Part shown: positions 28,350 through 39,277 of the stretch, piece after piece
How the letters are laid out: each line of letters begins with the position of its first letter
How positions within the stretch are numbered: position 1 is the first letter of the stretch
Assembly (NCBI RefSeq): GCF_016889425.1
Contig: NZ_CP069513.1
Span: forward strand, 434,001 to 498,000
Direction: 5' to 3'
DNA length: 64,000 nucleotides
Source: Corynebacterium amycolatum
GTDB lineage: Bacteria > Actinomycetota > Actinomycetes > Mycobacteriales > Mycobacteriaceae
Made by a program: the position numbers and the translations under genes
Notes under the pieces: model-generated
What the model saw: only the letters and a program-made list of their open reading frames with translations
The model's database searches: none
Told to the model about the DNA's origin: nothing

Positions 28350-29096
28350 AGGGATATCCTCCATCGATCCATCAACAAGGGTGCCAAGTTCATTGCTATA
28401 CGACGAACGCACACGCAACGGGACGTTAAACGCGCGGGCGTATTCGACACTTCGCAGCTGCAAAATCTTCGCGCCGACCGCGGCCATCTCCAGCATCTCC
28501 TCGAAGGAAATGTTGTCCAAACGCTGTGCATTCGGCACAATGCGCGGATCCGCTGTGTACACGCCATCCACATCGGAGTAAATCTCGCAGACGTCTGCCT
28601 CCAAAGCTGCCGCGAGAGCGACCGCAGTGGTATCCGAGCCACCACGACCCAGCGTAGTGACGTCCTTAGTCTCGCGGTTCACGCCCTGGAAACCGGCCAC
28701 CAGACAAATATGGCCCTCATCGAGAGCCTCACGGACACGCCCCGGAGTGACCTCGACAATGCGGGCGTTACCGTGGCGTTCCGTAGTGATCACGCCGGCC
28801 TGCGAACCGGTGAAAGACCGAGCCGAGGCACCGAAGCTTGCAATCGCCATAGCGACCAGCGCATTGGAAATACGCTCACCGGCGGTCAGGAGCATATCCA
28901 TCTCGCGTCCCGGCGGGACCGGATTGACCTGCTCAGCGAGGTCCAGAAGCTCATCGGTGGTGTCGCCCATTGCCGAGCAGACAACCACGACGTCATTGCC
29001 CTGCTTTTTGGTTTCCACAATTCGTTCTGCAACACGACGAATGCGTTCGGCGCTCTCCAGGGATGAACCACCGTACTTCTGCACAACCAGTGCCAT
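27831..29096 (-). CDS. lysC: Aspartokinase (alpha subunit)
   Basis: I chose the ATG at 29096 (GGAGG about 8 bases upstream), giving 421 residues, the same length as C. glutamicum LysC as I recall it. The enzyme phosphorylates aspartate, the first step of the aspartate family. The kinase part has [11 protein letters not shown] at the start and [16 protein letters not shown] for nucleotide/substrate binding; two ACT domains (about 265-410) carry lysine-plus-threonine feedback. An internal start at 28349 encodes the beta subunit. It is co-transcribed with asd. Confidence 0.96.
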   Translation of the reverse strand: MALVVQKYGGSSLESAERIRRVAERIVETKKQGNDVVVVCSAMGDTTDELLDLAEQVNPVPPGREMDMLLTAGERISNALVAMAIASFGASARSFTGSQAGVITTERHGNARIVEVTPGRVREALDEGHICLVAGFQGVNRETKDVTTLGRGGSDTTAVALAAALEADVCEIYSDVDGVYTADPRIVPNAQRLDNISFEEMLEMAAVGAKILQLRSVEYARAFNVPLRVRSSYSNELGTLVDGSMEDIPMEEAVLTGVAHDRSEAKVTVLGIPDDPGQAAKMFRAVADAEINIDMVLQNVSTIADNRTDITFTCPREDAPKAMALLKKLQADNDWNDVLYDDHVGKVSLVGAGMKSHPGVTATFCEALADEGVNIDLISTSEIRISVLVNDQDVDKSVKALHDAFNLGGDTEAVVYAGTGR

Positions 29097-29394
29097 GGTC
29101 GGCAACCTCCAAAAACTAGGCAACTATATGCACGTAACTATTATTGACTCAATTTACTTGAGTTGCATTCGTAAATACATAGTGGGTTACCAAAACGTAG
29201 CTTGTGGGGGTTGCGTGGGAGTTTTGGGGCGGGTTGCGCGGGGGTTTGTGGGGTGTTTGGGCGCGGGGTCGTGGTTGGGCGTGGGGTGAGCGCGGCTGCG
29301 CGTTGAGAGTGTGACGGCTGGGGTGTTTGGGGTGCTTGGGCTGTGGGTTGGGTGTGAATCGGGCGCGGCTGCGGGCTGCCAGCGGGCTGCAAAT
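29097..29394. other. G-rich non-coding region upstream of lysC
   Basis: The plus strand at 29195-29390 is dense in GGG/GGGG runs (TGTGGGGTGTTTGGGCGCGG, CTGGGGTGTTTGGGGTGC) with GCGCGGCTGCG occurring twice, giving quadruplex potential on the plus strand and a C-rich lysC leader if transcription begins there. No gene is seen. The lysC-asd promoter must lie here or just right of it. Confidence 0.55.
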
Positions 29395-29469
29395 GTGAAA
29401 CTGATTGAGTTTATGACAAAAATAGGCCCTGAAACTTGTCAAAACTGACATAAACTAGGTCAGTAACTC
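29395..29469. repeat. 75-bp inverted-repeat element, copy B
   Basis: It has the same orientation as copy A: GTGAAACTG at the left end, CAGTAACTC at the right end, arms containing GTTTATGACA and TGACATAAAC, and a 27-base spacer. The left flank CTGCAAAT is shared with copy A. It lies between the lysC upstream region and the DMT permease gene. Confidence 0.85.
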
Positions 29470-29636
29470 TCGGTACTGTGCCAGGAACTCCGGGCTCAGT
29501 CAGTGTCACTCCCGAACTCCCGGTATCCGCCAGCATCTTGGCCGGGCCAGCTAATCCGCCAGCGACTCCCCACGGCGCTGCGGGCACCAAACACTGCCCC
29601 GCCCAACCCCTGCGAAGTGGACATGACAAGTGTTGC

Positions 29637-30758
29637 ATGCCTAGCATTCCCTACGTGAACAATGACCTTCTCGCTGCGATACTGGCACTGCTGTCCGCGC
29701 TCAGCATCGCGTGGGGAACCGTCATCCGCCACAACCTCTCCGGAACACTGGAAGAGGGCACCAGCACACTTCGCGGAGTGGCGAAGACCCTGAAACTGCC
29801 GCGCTGGTGGTTGGGCTCGGGCCTGGCGATTGCCGGGTATGTATTTCAGGTCGCGGCGTTGGCATTTGGCACGTTGCTCCTGGTGCAGCCGTTGTTGGTC
29901 ATGAAGCTGATGCTCACGCTCCCGCTGGCGGCGAAGGTCAATGGTCGGCGGATTTCGCGGTCAGAGATGATTTGGTCCGTGGCGCTTACTTTTGCGGTGG
30001 CGACGCTGGTGTTGCTCGGCAAGCCGACTGCGGGCTCCACCGATGTCCCCACCTACCTGTGGGGATGGGCTCTTGCCGCCGGTGGCGTGGTCACCTGCGG
30101 ACTGTACGCCGCTGCAGTTCAGTGGCCCAATACCGACACAGGTAGCGGCTCCAACGCAGGTAGCGGCTCCAACACGAGTGACAGCCCAGCCATCGCAGAC
30201 CGCTCCAGCACCGACAACAGCACAGGTAGCACCTCAGACACGAAACAGCGCGGAGTGCTACGCCAGAACCCGAAGGCCCTGCTGCTCGGCACGGCAACCG
30301 GCTGGCTGTACGGCTTCGTCGCGCTGCTGTCTAAGTCGGTGGTCGATACCTATGTCAACGGCGGACTCGTCCAGCTCTTGCTCTCCTGGGAACTCTGGCT
30401 GCTGGTGGCACTGGCAGTTATTGGCGTCGGCCTGCAGCAGGCGGCTTTTAACGCGGGACCGTTGCAGGCTTCGCTGCCAGCTATGACCGTCGTGGAGCCG
30501 ATTGTTGCCTTCAGCTTGGGATACATCGTTCTTGGTGAACGCTTCCAGGCAGTTGGTGTGCAGTGGGTGGCGCTGTTTATCGCACTGGCGACCATGATTT
30601 CTGCCACTATTGCCCTGGCGGCTCGGCCGGCAGAAGCCACCGCCACAGCCTCCACAAGCGCCCCAAGCACCGCAAAAGCCGATGCAAACACCGCAAACGC
30701 CGACACCACAAGCTCCGCAAACACCACCACAGATTCCACCGATGCCGCAGCGCGGTAA
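29637..30758 (+). CDS. DMT-superfamily (NIPA/EamA-like) permease
   Basis: I chose the ATG at 29637, immediately before the first membrane helix; the upstream extension is non-protein-like. The 373-residue product has about nine hydrophobic segments, a Ser/Thr/Asn-rich cytosolic loop in the middle (about 165-205) and a Thr/Ala-rich C-terminal tail. The spacing of helices and the ending motif ALFIALATMISATIALA resemble DMT-type carriers such as EamA or NIPA proteins. The substrate is unknown. It is encoded in the lysC-leuA interval and reads toward the orphan sortase. Confidence 0.75.
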   Translation: MPSIPYVNNDLLAAILALLSALSIAWGTVIRHNLSGTLEEGTSTLRGVAKTLKLPRWWLGSGLAIAGYVFQVAALAFGTLLLVQPLLVMKLMLTLPLAAKVNGRRISRSEMIWSVALTFAVATLVLLGKPTAGSTDVPTYLWGWALAAGGVVTCGLYAAAVQWPNTDTGSGSNAGSGSNTSDSPAIADRSSTDNSTGSTSDTKQRGVLRQNPKALLLGTATGWLYGFVALLSKSVVDTYVNGGLVQLLLSWELWLLVALAVIGVGLQQAAFNAGPLQASLPAMTVVEPIVAFSLGYIVLGERFQAVGVQWVALFIALATMISATIALAARPAEATATASTSAPSTAKADANTANADTTSSANTTTDSTDAAAR

Positions 30759-30916
30759 GTAGAGTTCAACTCTCCCGGGCCACATCACCTACATTGGTAT
30801 TTGCACTTATTAAGTCGTTAGCGATTTGTCGGCCTGGCTATCCCCTGCCCGGGAACTGTCCCTGGTGAGAAAGACCCCGTGGCCGCTATGCACAAGGTCA
30901 CCAAAGGTAGGATTCG

Positions 30917-31948
30917 ATGGGGCGTCATTCCCATTCCAAGCGGGCATCTAAACCGACATCTAAGCGGAAGTCCGAACGCGCAAACGATACCAACGCCAGC
31001 GCCGCAACCAACACCAAAGCAAAGCCCCAAAAGGGCAAGAAGCTCAACTCGAACACCATCATCGCCCTACTGCTAATCATTGGTGGTTTGGGCGTGCTGC
31101 TGTACCCGGTTGTCGCAACGCAGTGGAATAACTTCCTGCAGGCCCGCGCCGCAGATGAGTACTCCAAGCTGGAGAAATCCGCTCCTCCTGAGGTCTTGGA
31201 CACCGCCTGGAACGAGGCCCACGAGTACAACGCCAGCCTCGGCGAGGTCAATCCGGGCGATGCCTGGACCACCTCCGATGACGAGTCTTCCCCGGAGTAC
31301 CAGCGCTATCGCCACTACCTCGACGTGCTTGGCGAGACCGACGCGCTCGGCCGCATCGTCATCCCGTCCATCAACTCTGACCTGCCCATTTTCCACGGCA
31401 CGTCGGAAAAATCGCTTTCGCGCGGGGTCGGTCACCTCTACGGCACCGACTTCCCGGTCGGCGGCGTGGGCGAGGGTGAAGGTCGTCACGCGTCGCTGTC
31501 GGCGCATACGGGTCTGCAGAATGCGACGCTGTGGGACAACCTCGACAAGGTCAAGAAGGGCGACGCGTTCTACATCGCAGTCGCGGGTCACAAGTTGAAG
31601 TATGAGGTCCACGACGTAGCCGTCGTAAAGCCGGATGAAACCGATGCTTTACGACGCGTCCCCGGAGAAGACCTAATCACCCTGATTACGTGCACGCCTT
31701 ACGGCATTAACACGCACCGCCTGCTGGTGACGGGGCACCAGGTGCCGATGGATCCTGATGAGGAATCCGTGTTCGACGGCAGCGGTTCGCAGTGGCAGTG
31801 GTGGATGTGGGCCATCCTGGCAGCAGCGGCGGTGATTATTGCGCTGCTGATTTGGTGGCTGCGGAAGCTCTCGCGCGATGGCAAGGGCGAACCGGAGGCC
31901 GAGCGCGAGAGCGACGAGGCGGGCGCAGTGCCGGAGGCGGAGGATTAG
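30917..31948 (+). CDS. Orphan class C sortase
   Basis: The 343-residue protein resembles the pilus sortase at 16908: N-terminal helix (about 47-68), catalytic His in LSAHTGLQNATLWDNL, Cys and Arg in TLITCTPYGINTHRL, and a second C-terminal helix. The lid segment reads GDAW in place of the usual DPx aromatic lid, so substrate gating may differ. No pilin gene adjoins it: a DMT permease lies upstream and YhgE genes downstream on the other strand. It may serve the pilus cluster 12 kb away or be a leftover of a lost operon. AAAGGTAGGA precedes the ATG. Confidence 0.88.
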   Translation: MGRHSHSKRASKPTSKRKSERANDTNASAATNTKAKPQKGKKLNSNTIIALLLIIGGLGVLLYPVVATQWNNFLQARAADEYSKLEKSAPPEVLDTAWNEAHEYNASLGEVNPGDAWTTSDDESSPEYQRYRHYLDVLGETDALGRIVIPSINSDLPIFHGTSEKSLSRGVGHLYGTDFPVGGVGEGEGRHASLSAHTGLQNATLWDNLDKVKKGDAFYIAVAGHKLKYEVHDVAVVKPDETDALRRVPGEDLITLITCTPYGINTHRLLVTGHQVPMDPDEESVFDGSGSQWQWWMWAILAAAAVIIALLIWWLRKLSRDGKGEPEAERESDEAGAVPEAED

Positions 31949-31953
31949 GCCAC

Positions 31954-34296
31954 TTACGAGGTGGCCATCACCTTCGTCTCCTCGATTGCGTCCTTGATGC
32001 CGTTGATTCCCTTTTCAAAGATGCGCTGGAGGCCCAGCGCCAGGATCAGCGACGGGATGATGAACAGCGCCAACATGAACATCAGCTTCCAGTAGTCGGC
32101 CTCGTAAATACCGGCGATGGAGCTGCGGAACATATCAATCGCGTAGGTACCCGGCAGCCACGGGCTAATGTTCTGGACCCACTGCGGCACCAGAGGCAGC
32201 GGATACGCGCCACCTGCGGCCGAGACCTGCATCACCAGCAACAGCACGCAGATGGCCTTGCCGGCGTTGTCGAAGGTGAAGACGAACGAGAAGACGATCA
32301 TCATGAACACCAGCGAGATCATCCAGCCGGCCAGCAGCATCAGGAATCGGTGTGCGGGATCGACGTCCACGTACACCTGGAGTCCCAACACCATCAGCGT
32401 GGCCTGAACCAAGCCAACGGTGGCGAAGGTGGCGAACCGGCCGAAGTACTTCTCGACGCGGGTGTAGTCATCGGTCTGGGCAGCGTTGATTTGCTGGTCG
32501 CTGGGCTCGACGGCCTCGGCGTCAGCATCATCGCCGACCTCAGCGGCTGCATCGCTCTGCGCATCATCGAGCGCTTCATCGCTCTGCGCCTCATCGACCG
32601 CGGCCTCGACCTCATCAGCACCGACCTCATCGCCGACCTTCTGAGCGCCGCGGCTACGCACCGTGGTGCGAATCAGCACCGACGACAGCAGCGCACCGAT
32701 CCACAGTGCGAGTGTCGCATAGAACGGCGCCATGCCCGCACCGAAGCTCTTGACTGGGAAGACGGGGTCTTCCTCGACCTGCACCGGCGCGGCCAACTGC
32801 GCTGCCAGGGCACTGGGGTCGTCACCGATGGCCGCGGCAATGCGCGAGAGATCACCGGTGTCCTTCGCCTCTTCCAGCGCGTTGTGGATCTCGTCGAAAC
32901 GAGCGGCCAGATCATCGAAGCGGTTGCTCAAGCCCATCGTGGCAGCGCTGGTCTTACGCAGCGTATCCACCGGCGAGCCGGAAATCGTACCGCGAATGCC
33001 GCGAATGTCCTCGCCAATGACCTCGATGTCATTGCTCAGTCGCGACACCGGTTCCGACAGTGCGTCGATCTGCGGGCGCAGGTTCTGCTCGTAGGAGTTC
33101 TTGGCATTTTCCACAGCGGCAATCGCAGCCGTGAAAGCGTCCTTCGCCTGGCTTATCGACGATCCCGTATCCCGACCACCACGCAAATCCGCTGCCACGG
33201 CAGAGAAACTCTCCTGCAGCCCACGGGTGCGAGCAATCGAGGTGTTCAAGTCGGAGATTGCATGGTCATAGCCCGGCTTCGCGATACCCGGAACCACTGC
33301 CCCAACAGTGTCTTCCAGGCGGTCGCGCATCGCAGTCAGACCATCGGCCTGCTGGCCGAACTTGGCCGCCATCGCATCAAAGGTATCCGCGGTCGCGCCG
33401 CTGGTGGCCTGGGTGCCGTCGACAAGCTCGTTGACCCGGTCGCGCACGCCTTCGTAGCTCGCCTGCGTTGCGTCGAGCGCCGTGCTAACCGAGCCGCGGA
33501 CATTGCCGACCGCGGCCTCCAGATCGCCGGCGACGTTGCCGTCACCCGAACCATTGCGCAGAATATCCATCCGCGCACCAGCGTTTTCCAAGATGGAATC
33601 CGCAGTCTCCACCAGTGGCACGGTGGTCTCCACCAGCGTGGACAGCGAACGAGCAGTCTGCGCGCCAGAACGCAGTCGCGCGGCGGTGTCATCAACGCGG
33701 TTTTGCACGCGCGTCAGCGCCTGCTTGGAGTCGGAGGTGTCCAGGTACTCATCCAGCGAGGTGATTGCGCCCAAACCAACGCTGGCGACGACCTGCGTGA
33801 AGTTCTTATCGATCTCCTGAATAACGCCACTTGCGCCCTTGCCCGTAATGATCGACGACAGCGCGTTCTTCTTCTCATTCGTATAGAGCGTCAGCTTCGG
33901 CGCCTTGGTACCGCGGACGTAGAAGGTCATCAGTTCGGTACTGAAGTTCTCCGGAAGCACGATTGCCGCGTAGTAGTCACCGGACTTGGTGCCATCGATG
34001 GCGTCATTGGAATCCGTAATCCGCCAGTCAATGTCGTGATTACGGCTCAGCTTCGACAGCACCTCATTGCCCAAGTTGAGGTCAATCGCACCGATATCCG
34101 TGCGATGACCACGGTCATTACTGGCGACCGCAATCTTCAGCTTTTCGGTGTTCTCAAACGGCTCCCAGCTGGCCAGCACGTTAAAGCAGGTGAACAGCAG
34201 CGGAATCAGCACCAGACCGAAAACCATGATGCCGGTCATCGTGTTCTGGCGGATCACCCGAAAGTCGTTCCGCACAATTTCAAGAACGTTTCTCAT
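31954..34296 (-). CDS. YhgE/Pip-family membrane protein (second of pair)
   Basis: The 780-residue product has one N-terminal helix (about 20-42), a large extracytoplasmic region (about 45-520) rich in coiled coil and containing the YhgE/Pip pattern (DYYAAIVLPENFS), a Glu/Asp/Ala-rich insert (about 560-615) between helices, and five or six C-terminal membrane segments of ABC-2 type. Relatives include the lactococcal phage infection protein Pip and, more broadly, EsaA-like proteins. Its start overlaps the stop of the upstream paralogue (TAATG). The acidic low-complexity insert is unusual. Function unknown; a role in transport or secretion is inferred from the fold. Confidence 0.85.
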   Translation of the reverse strand: MRNVLEIVRNDFRVIRQNTMTGIMVFGLVLIPLLFTCFNVLASWEPFENTEKLKIAVASNDRGHRTDIGAIDLNLGNEVLSKLSRNHDIDWRITDSNDAIDGTKSGDYYAAIVLPENFSTELMTFYVRGTKAPKLTLYTNEKKNALSSIITGKGASGVIQEIDKNFTQVVASVGLGAITSLDEYLDTSDSKQALTRVQNRVDDTAARLRSGAQTARSLSTLVETTVPLVETADSILENAGARMDILRNGSGDGNVAGDLEAAVGNVRGSVSTALDATQASYEGVRDRVNELVDGTQATSGATADTFDAMAAKFGQQADGLTAMRDRLEDTVGAVVPGIAKPGYDHAISDLNTSIARTRGLQESFSAVAADLRGGRDTGSSISQAKDAFTAAIAAVENAKNSYEQNLRPQIDALSEPVSRLSNDIEVIGEDIRGIRGTISGSPVDTLRKTSAATMGLSNRFDDLAARFDEIHNALEEAKDTGDLSRIAAAIGDDPSALAAQLAAPVQVEEDPVFPVKSFGAGMAPFYATLALWIGALLSSVLIRTTVRSRGAQKVGDEVGADEVEAAVDEAQSDEALDDAQSDAAAEVGDDADAEAVEPSDQQINAAQTDDYTRVEKYFGRFATFATVGLVQATLMVLGLQVYVDVDPAHRFLMLLAGWMISLVFMMIVFSFVFTFDNAGKAICVLLLVMQVSAAGGAYPLPLVPQWVQNISPWLPGTYAIDMFRSSIAGIYEADYWKLMFMLALFIIPSLILALGLQRIFEKGINGIKDAIEETKVMATS

Positions 34297-36929
34297 TAGG
34301 CTTCACCTTCTGGGGAAGTCTTCACGCTTGCCGACGACACCTTCGTCTGTGGCTCAAACGTATCGCCAGCATTTTCCAACGAGTACGCATGCGGATGGGA
34401 AGTCTGGTGCTCCATGTAGGCGCGCAGCTCTTCCTCCGACAGCTCGCTGAGCTCCTGGGCGTGAATCACAGACTGCTTGACGTACTCGCGCACCGCGATG
34501 TAAGCGAGGCAGAGCAGTACGAACAGGCAGGCTAGACCGAAGAACAGGGCCTTCTGATCCGGGTAGTTGCGGGCCAGAATACCCAGTATCACCAGGGCGA
34601 CCACTGCGACACCAATGGCAATGCGCATGAACAGCGTGTAGCTGCCACGCAGGTTCTCCATCCGCTCATCGACTCGCGTCTGGTACTCCTCGCGGTTGCG
34701 CAGCGCGAAGACCAGGTCACTGAGCTTGTACCCACTACCGACCAGATGGACTTCTTCGTTGTTGACCAGACCGCCCTCTTCAAGCTGGTGGTTAACCAAG
34801 ACGTTGACCGAGGACAAGCTGCGGCGCAGCCAGTAGCCGACCACGTAGGCGATCACTGCCATGACCATTAGGGTGAGCATGTTCTTCAGGTAGTAATTGG
34901 AGTAGAAACCACCAATTGTCTCGCGGAGAGCATCAATACCGTAGGTCAACGGCAAGAACGGATTCAGTGCCTGGAAGAAGTCCGGTGTCATCTCAATTGG
35001 ATAGAGACCGGCGGCACCAGGGATTTGAATAAACGCGAGCACCACGGCGATACCGCGTCCCACGTGCCCAAATGCCGCCACCATACTGTAAATAATGGCG
35101 AGATAACACAACTCCACCACGACACAGGTGAGGACGAACGCAACCGCGCTGACATTCTGCACACCAATGACAATGTCACCGATGGAGACAATCAGCGCCT
35201 GGAAAATAGCGATGATGCCCAGCAGCAAGGTACGGCCCATGTACGCCTGGCCGACCGTGATTTCCTTGAAACCTTCCGCATCAACTTCCACGCGGAAAAT
35301 CACAATCAGGATGAACGCGCCAATCCACAACGACAGGTTGGTAAACAGCGCCGCCATACCCGAGCCGTAGTGATCCACCGGGAACACGGCCTCAGTCTGG
35401 ATCTCGGCCGGATCGCTCAGGAACTGCGAAATTCCCTCGGGGTCGAGGTCATTGACCATTTCCATAGCTTCGCGCTCTTCGGTGGTGCCCAGGGTAAGAA
35501 CATCGAGACGCGCGGTTTCCAGGCCATCGCGTACGCCATCAAGGTCAGCCTTGAAACTCTCGAGGACCTGATTCGCGGCGGAAAGCTGCCCACTCGTAGC
35601 GTCGAGAAGCGCGGACGTTTCCCGGACGGTGTCCTTTTGCGCGCCGAGCGCCGCCGCGTACGAGCCCACGCGCGCGTTGAGCTGATTAAGCGCCCTGCTC
35701 AACTGCGGGAGCGCGTCCTGGGACGCCTCGCGGATCTGATCCGAGGCGGCCTTGCCGTCCTTGGTGGCCTGCGCCAATGCCTCGCTGGTGGCGTTGAGGG
35801 AGTCGAGAGTTCCCTGCGCCGAGCCGGAGACGTTCTTCAGGCCCTCCACCAGCTCTTTATTGGTGGCGTTGCTCTCGTCGAGCGCATCGATGGTGCGCTG
35901 GATTGCCTGCTTATCCGGGCCGTTGAGCGGGCTGGCATCCAACAGGGAATTCAGCCCACCAATGACCTGATCCGCCTGCTTGACGATGTCCTCCGCCGCA
36001 GCCGTCGCGGAATCCGAACGGGAAATTGCGCCCTGCAGATTGCCAGTCATCGCGCCGATCGCGGCGTTGGCATTGCCGGTGCCCTCTACCAGGGCGGTAC
36101 TGCCCTGCAGGTAGGCATCGTTGAGATCCGCGGAGAAATTCAGGACCTCGTTGTTGAGCTCACCAGTAATCGCCTGCACCTGCGTCAACGCATCCTGGGC
36201 ATCGTCGAGGGCCGTATCTACGCTGCCAAGAGTCTTCTTAATCTGCGCAATCGTCGGCTGCAGATCGCCAATCTGCTCCTGGATAGCGCCGACTTCATCG
36301 CGGCTATTGGCAACCGCATCAGCGACATCCTGGAAAGCGTCGGCGGAATTGAGACGGGCAGCGTCGAACCGGCCTTGCATCAGACCGCCAGCTTCCTTGA
36401 CCTGCTCGGTGACCGCCTTCGCGATCTCCTTATTAAAGGAAGCGGAGATCTGACCATCAATGCCGGACGCGCCCTGCGCCGTGATGTGCGGCGAGATTGC
36501 GTTGATCTTCTGGTTAGCGCGGTAGGTCAGTTTTGCTGGATGCCCCTTGCCTTGGATCAGATCAACCATTTCCTGGGAGAAATTCGACGGAATGGTGATT
36601 GAGGCATAGACCTTACCGCGCTTTAGATCTCGGTCTGCCTTCTCGGCATCGGGGAACTGCCAGCCCAGTTCATGATTTTGTTTTAGTTGTTTGACCACCT
36701 GGTTACCGATATTGAGGCTTCCAGTAACCGTGGAACTCGCGCCTTTGTCCTCATTCACAATTGCCACACCGATGTTCTCGGTGTGCTCGTACGGATCCCA
36801 GAAGCCTGGGATGTTGAACCAGGAGTACAAGGCAGGGGTAATCATCACACCGATGATGATTACCCACACTCTTGGGCTATTGCGGAGACGGCGCAAGTCT
36901 CGCTTAAGAATAGACCAGCTAGTTTGCAC
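34296..36929 (-). CDS. YhgE/Pip-family membrane protein (first of pair)
   Basis: The 877-residue product has an N-terminal helix (about 22-42) with YSWFNIPGFWDPY, a long coiled extracytoplasmic domain (about 45-520), six C-terminal membrane segments ending at about 770 and a cytosolic tail. KVYASITIPSNFSQEM is the conserved YhgE/Pip segment. The start is taken as the GTG at 36929, which has no good ribosome site, so the true start is uncertain. It and the downstream paralogue form a two-gene operon. An inverted repeat at 36973-36986 lies upstream. Confidence 0.82.
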   Translation of the reverse strand: MQTSWSILKRDLRRLRNSPRVWVIIIGVMITPALYSWFNIPGFWDPYEHTENIGVAIVNEDKGASSTVTGSLNIGNQVVKQLKQNHELGWQFPDAEKADRDLKRGKVYASITIPSNFSQEMVDLIQGKGHPAKLTYRANQKINAISPHITAQGASGIDGQISASFNKEIAKAVTEQVKEAGGLMQGRFDAARLNSADAFQDVADAVANSRDEVGAIQEQIGDLQPTIAQIKKTLGSVDTALDDAQDALTQVQAITGELNNEVLNFSADLNDAYLQGSTALVEGTGNANAAIGAMTGNLQGAISRSDSATAAAEDIVKQADQVIGGLNSLLDASPLNGPDKQAIQRTIDALDESNATNKELVEGLKNVSGSAQGTLDSLNATSEALAQATKDGKAASDQIREASQDALPQLSRALNQLNARVGSYAAALGAQKDTVRETSALLDATSGQLSAANQVLESFKADLDGVRDGLETARLDVLTLGTTEEREAMEMVNDLDPEGISQFLSDPAEIQTEAVFPVDHYGSGMAALFTNLSLWIGAFILIVIFRVEVDAEGFKEITVGQAYMGRTLLLGIIAIFQALIVSIGDIVIGVQNVSAVAFVLTCVVVELCYLAIIYSMVAAFGHVGRGIAVVLAFIQIPGAAGLYPIEMTPDFFQALNPFLPLTYGIDALRETIGGFYSNYYLKNMLTLMVMAVIAYVVGYWLRRSLSSVNVLVNHQLEEGGLVNNEEVHLVGSGYKLSDLVFALRNREEYQTRVDERMENLRGSYTLFMRIAIGVAVVALVILGILARNYPDQKALFFGLACLFVLLCLAYIAVREYVKQSVIHAQELSELSEEELRAYMEHQTSHPHAYSLENAGDTFEPQTKVSSASVKTSPEGEA

Positions 36930-36972
36930 CTTAAGGAGGCTATCATCTTTACTTCACTAAATACATTGGTAC

Positions 36973-36986
36973 TAGTTTTAGAACTA
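36973..36986. promoter_or_regulatory. Inverted repeat between the YhgE operon and leuA
   Basis: TAGTT-TTAG-AACTA is a perfect dyad 44 bases upstream of the YhgE GTG, in the YhgE/leuA divergent region, so it could be an operator for the YhgE pair. No regulator gene is nearby. Confidence 0.4.
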
Positions 36987-37139
36987 TCGGCGGGCGGGGT
37001 GGTTGACTGGGAGCCGTCGACAACGCCGTTCACCCCTTATGGCACGTAACTCTTACGGCACGGAAAACCCGAGCACATTTCCCCCACCAAAACCCCCGAA
37101 TGATGAAATTCATATAACCATCGGGGTAAGGTACATCAC

Positions 37140-37165
37140 ATGCAACGCGGACTACTGCTTCTATG

Positions 37166-37187
<22 letters not shown>
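37140..37187 (+). CDS. Leucine leader peptide of the leuA attenuator
   Basis: ATG at 37140 opens a 15-codon frame, MQRGLLLLCRGGAWV, with four consecutive Leu codons (CTA CTG CTT CTA), and stops at TAA 37185-37187, 70 bases before leuA. GGGGTAAGG precedes it at about 37122, and TATAAC at about 37113 could be a -10. The Leu run followed by pairing segments is the hallmark of transcription attenuation by leucyl-tRNA supply, reported for leuA of actinobacteria. Rare CTA codons at both ends of the run would sharpen the response. Confidence 0.88.
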
Positions 37188-39075
<1,888 letters not shown>

Positions 39076-39138
39076 GGCCTGTCGCGCTGGAAGCTGGCTG
39101 TGGAGTTGGGGCTCAGCTCTACAACCTTCCGCTCCACA

Positions 39139-39213
39139 GAGTTACTGACCAAGTTTATTGCGCTTCCGGCCCGAATTTGAGGCCGAATCTGCTATAAACC
39201 TGGTCAGTTTCTT
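39139..39213. repeat. 75-bp inverted-repeat element, copy C
   Basis: The left arm begins GAGTTACTGACC and ends GTTTATTGCG; the right arm reads TGCTATAAACCTGGTCAGTT. This copy is inverted relative to A and B. The spacer contains GGCCCGAATTTGAGGCC, itself a small dyad. It lies in the leuA 3' intergenic region. Confidence 0.85.
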
Positions 39214-39277
39214 TTTGGGGCAAACTATCCAGCGGCCCAGCTATCCAACTATCTAACGGCCTGACCCAACACCCCAA

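Noticed and set aside
31792..34299. An 835-codon open frame opposite the YhgE gene
   Set aside because: Arg/His/Gln-rich composition and no domain; the opposite frame encodes a coherent YhgE/Pip membrane protein with coupled start.
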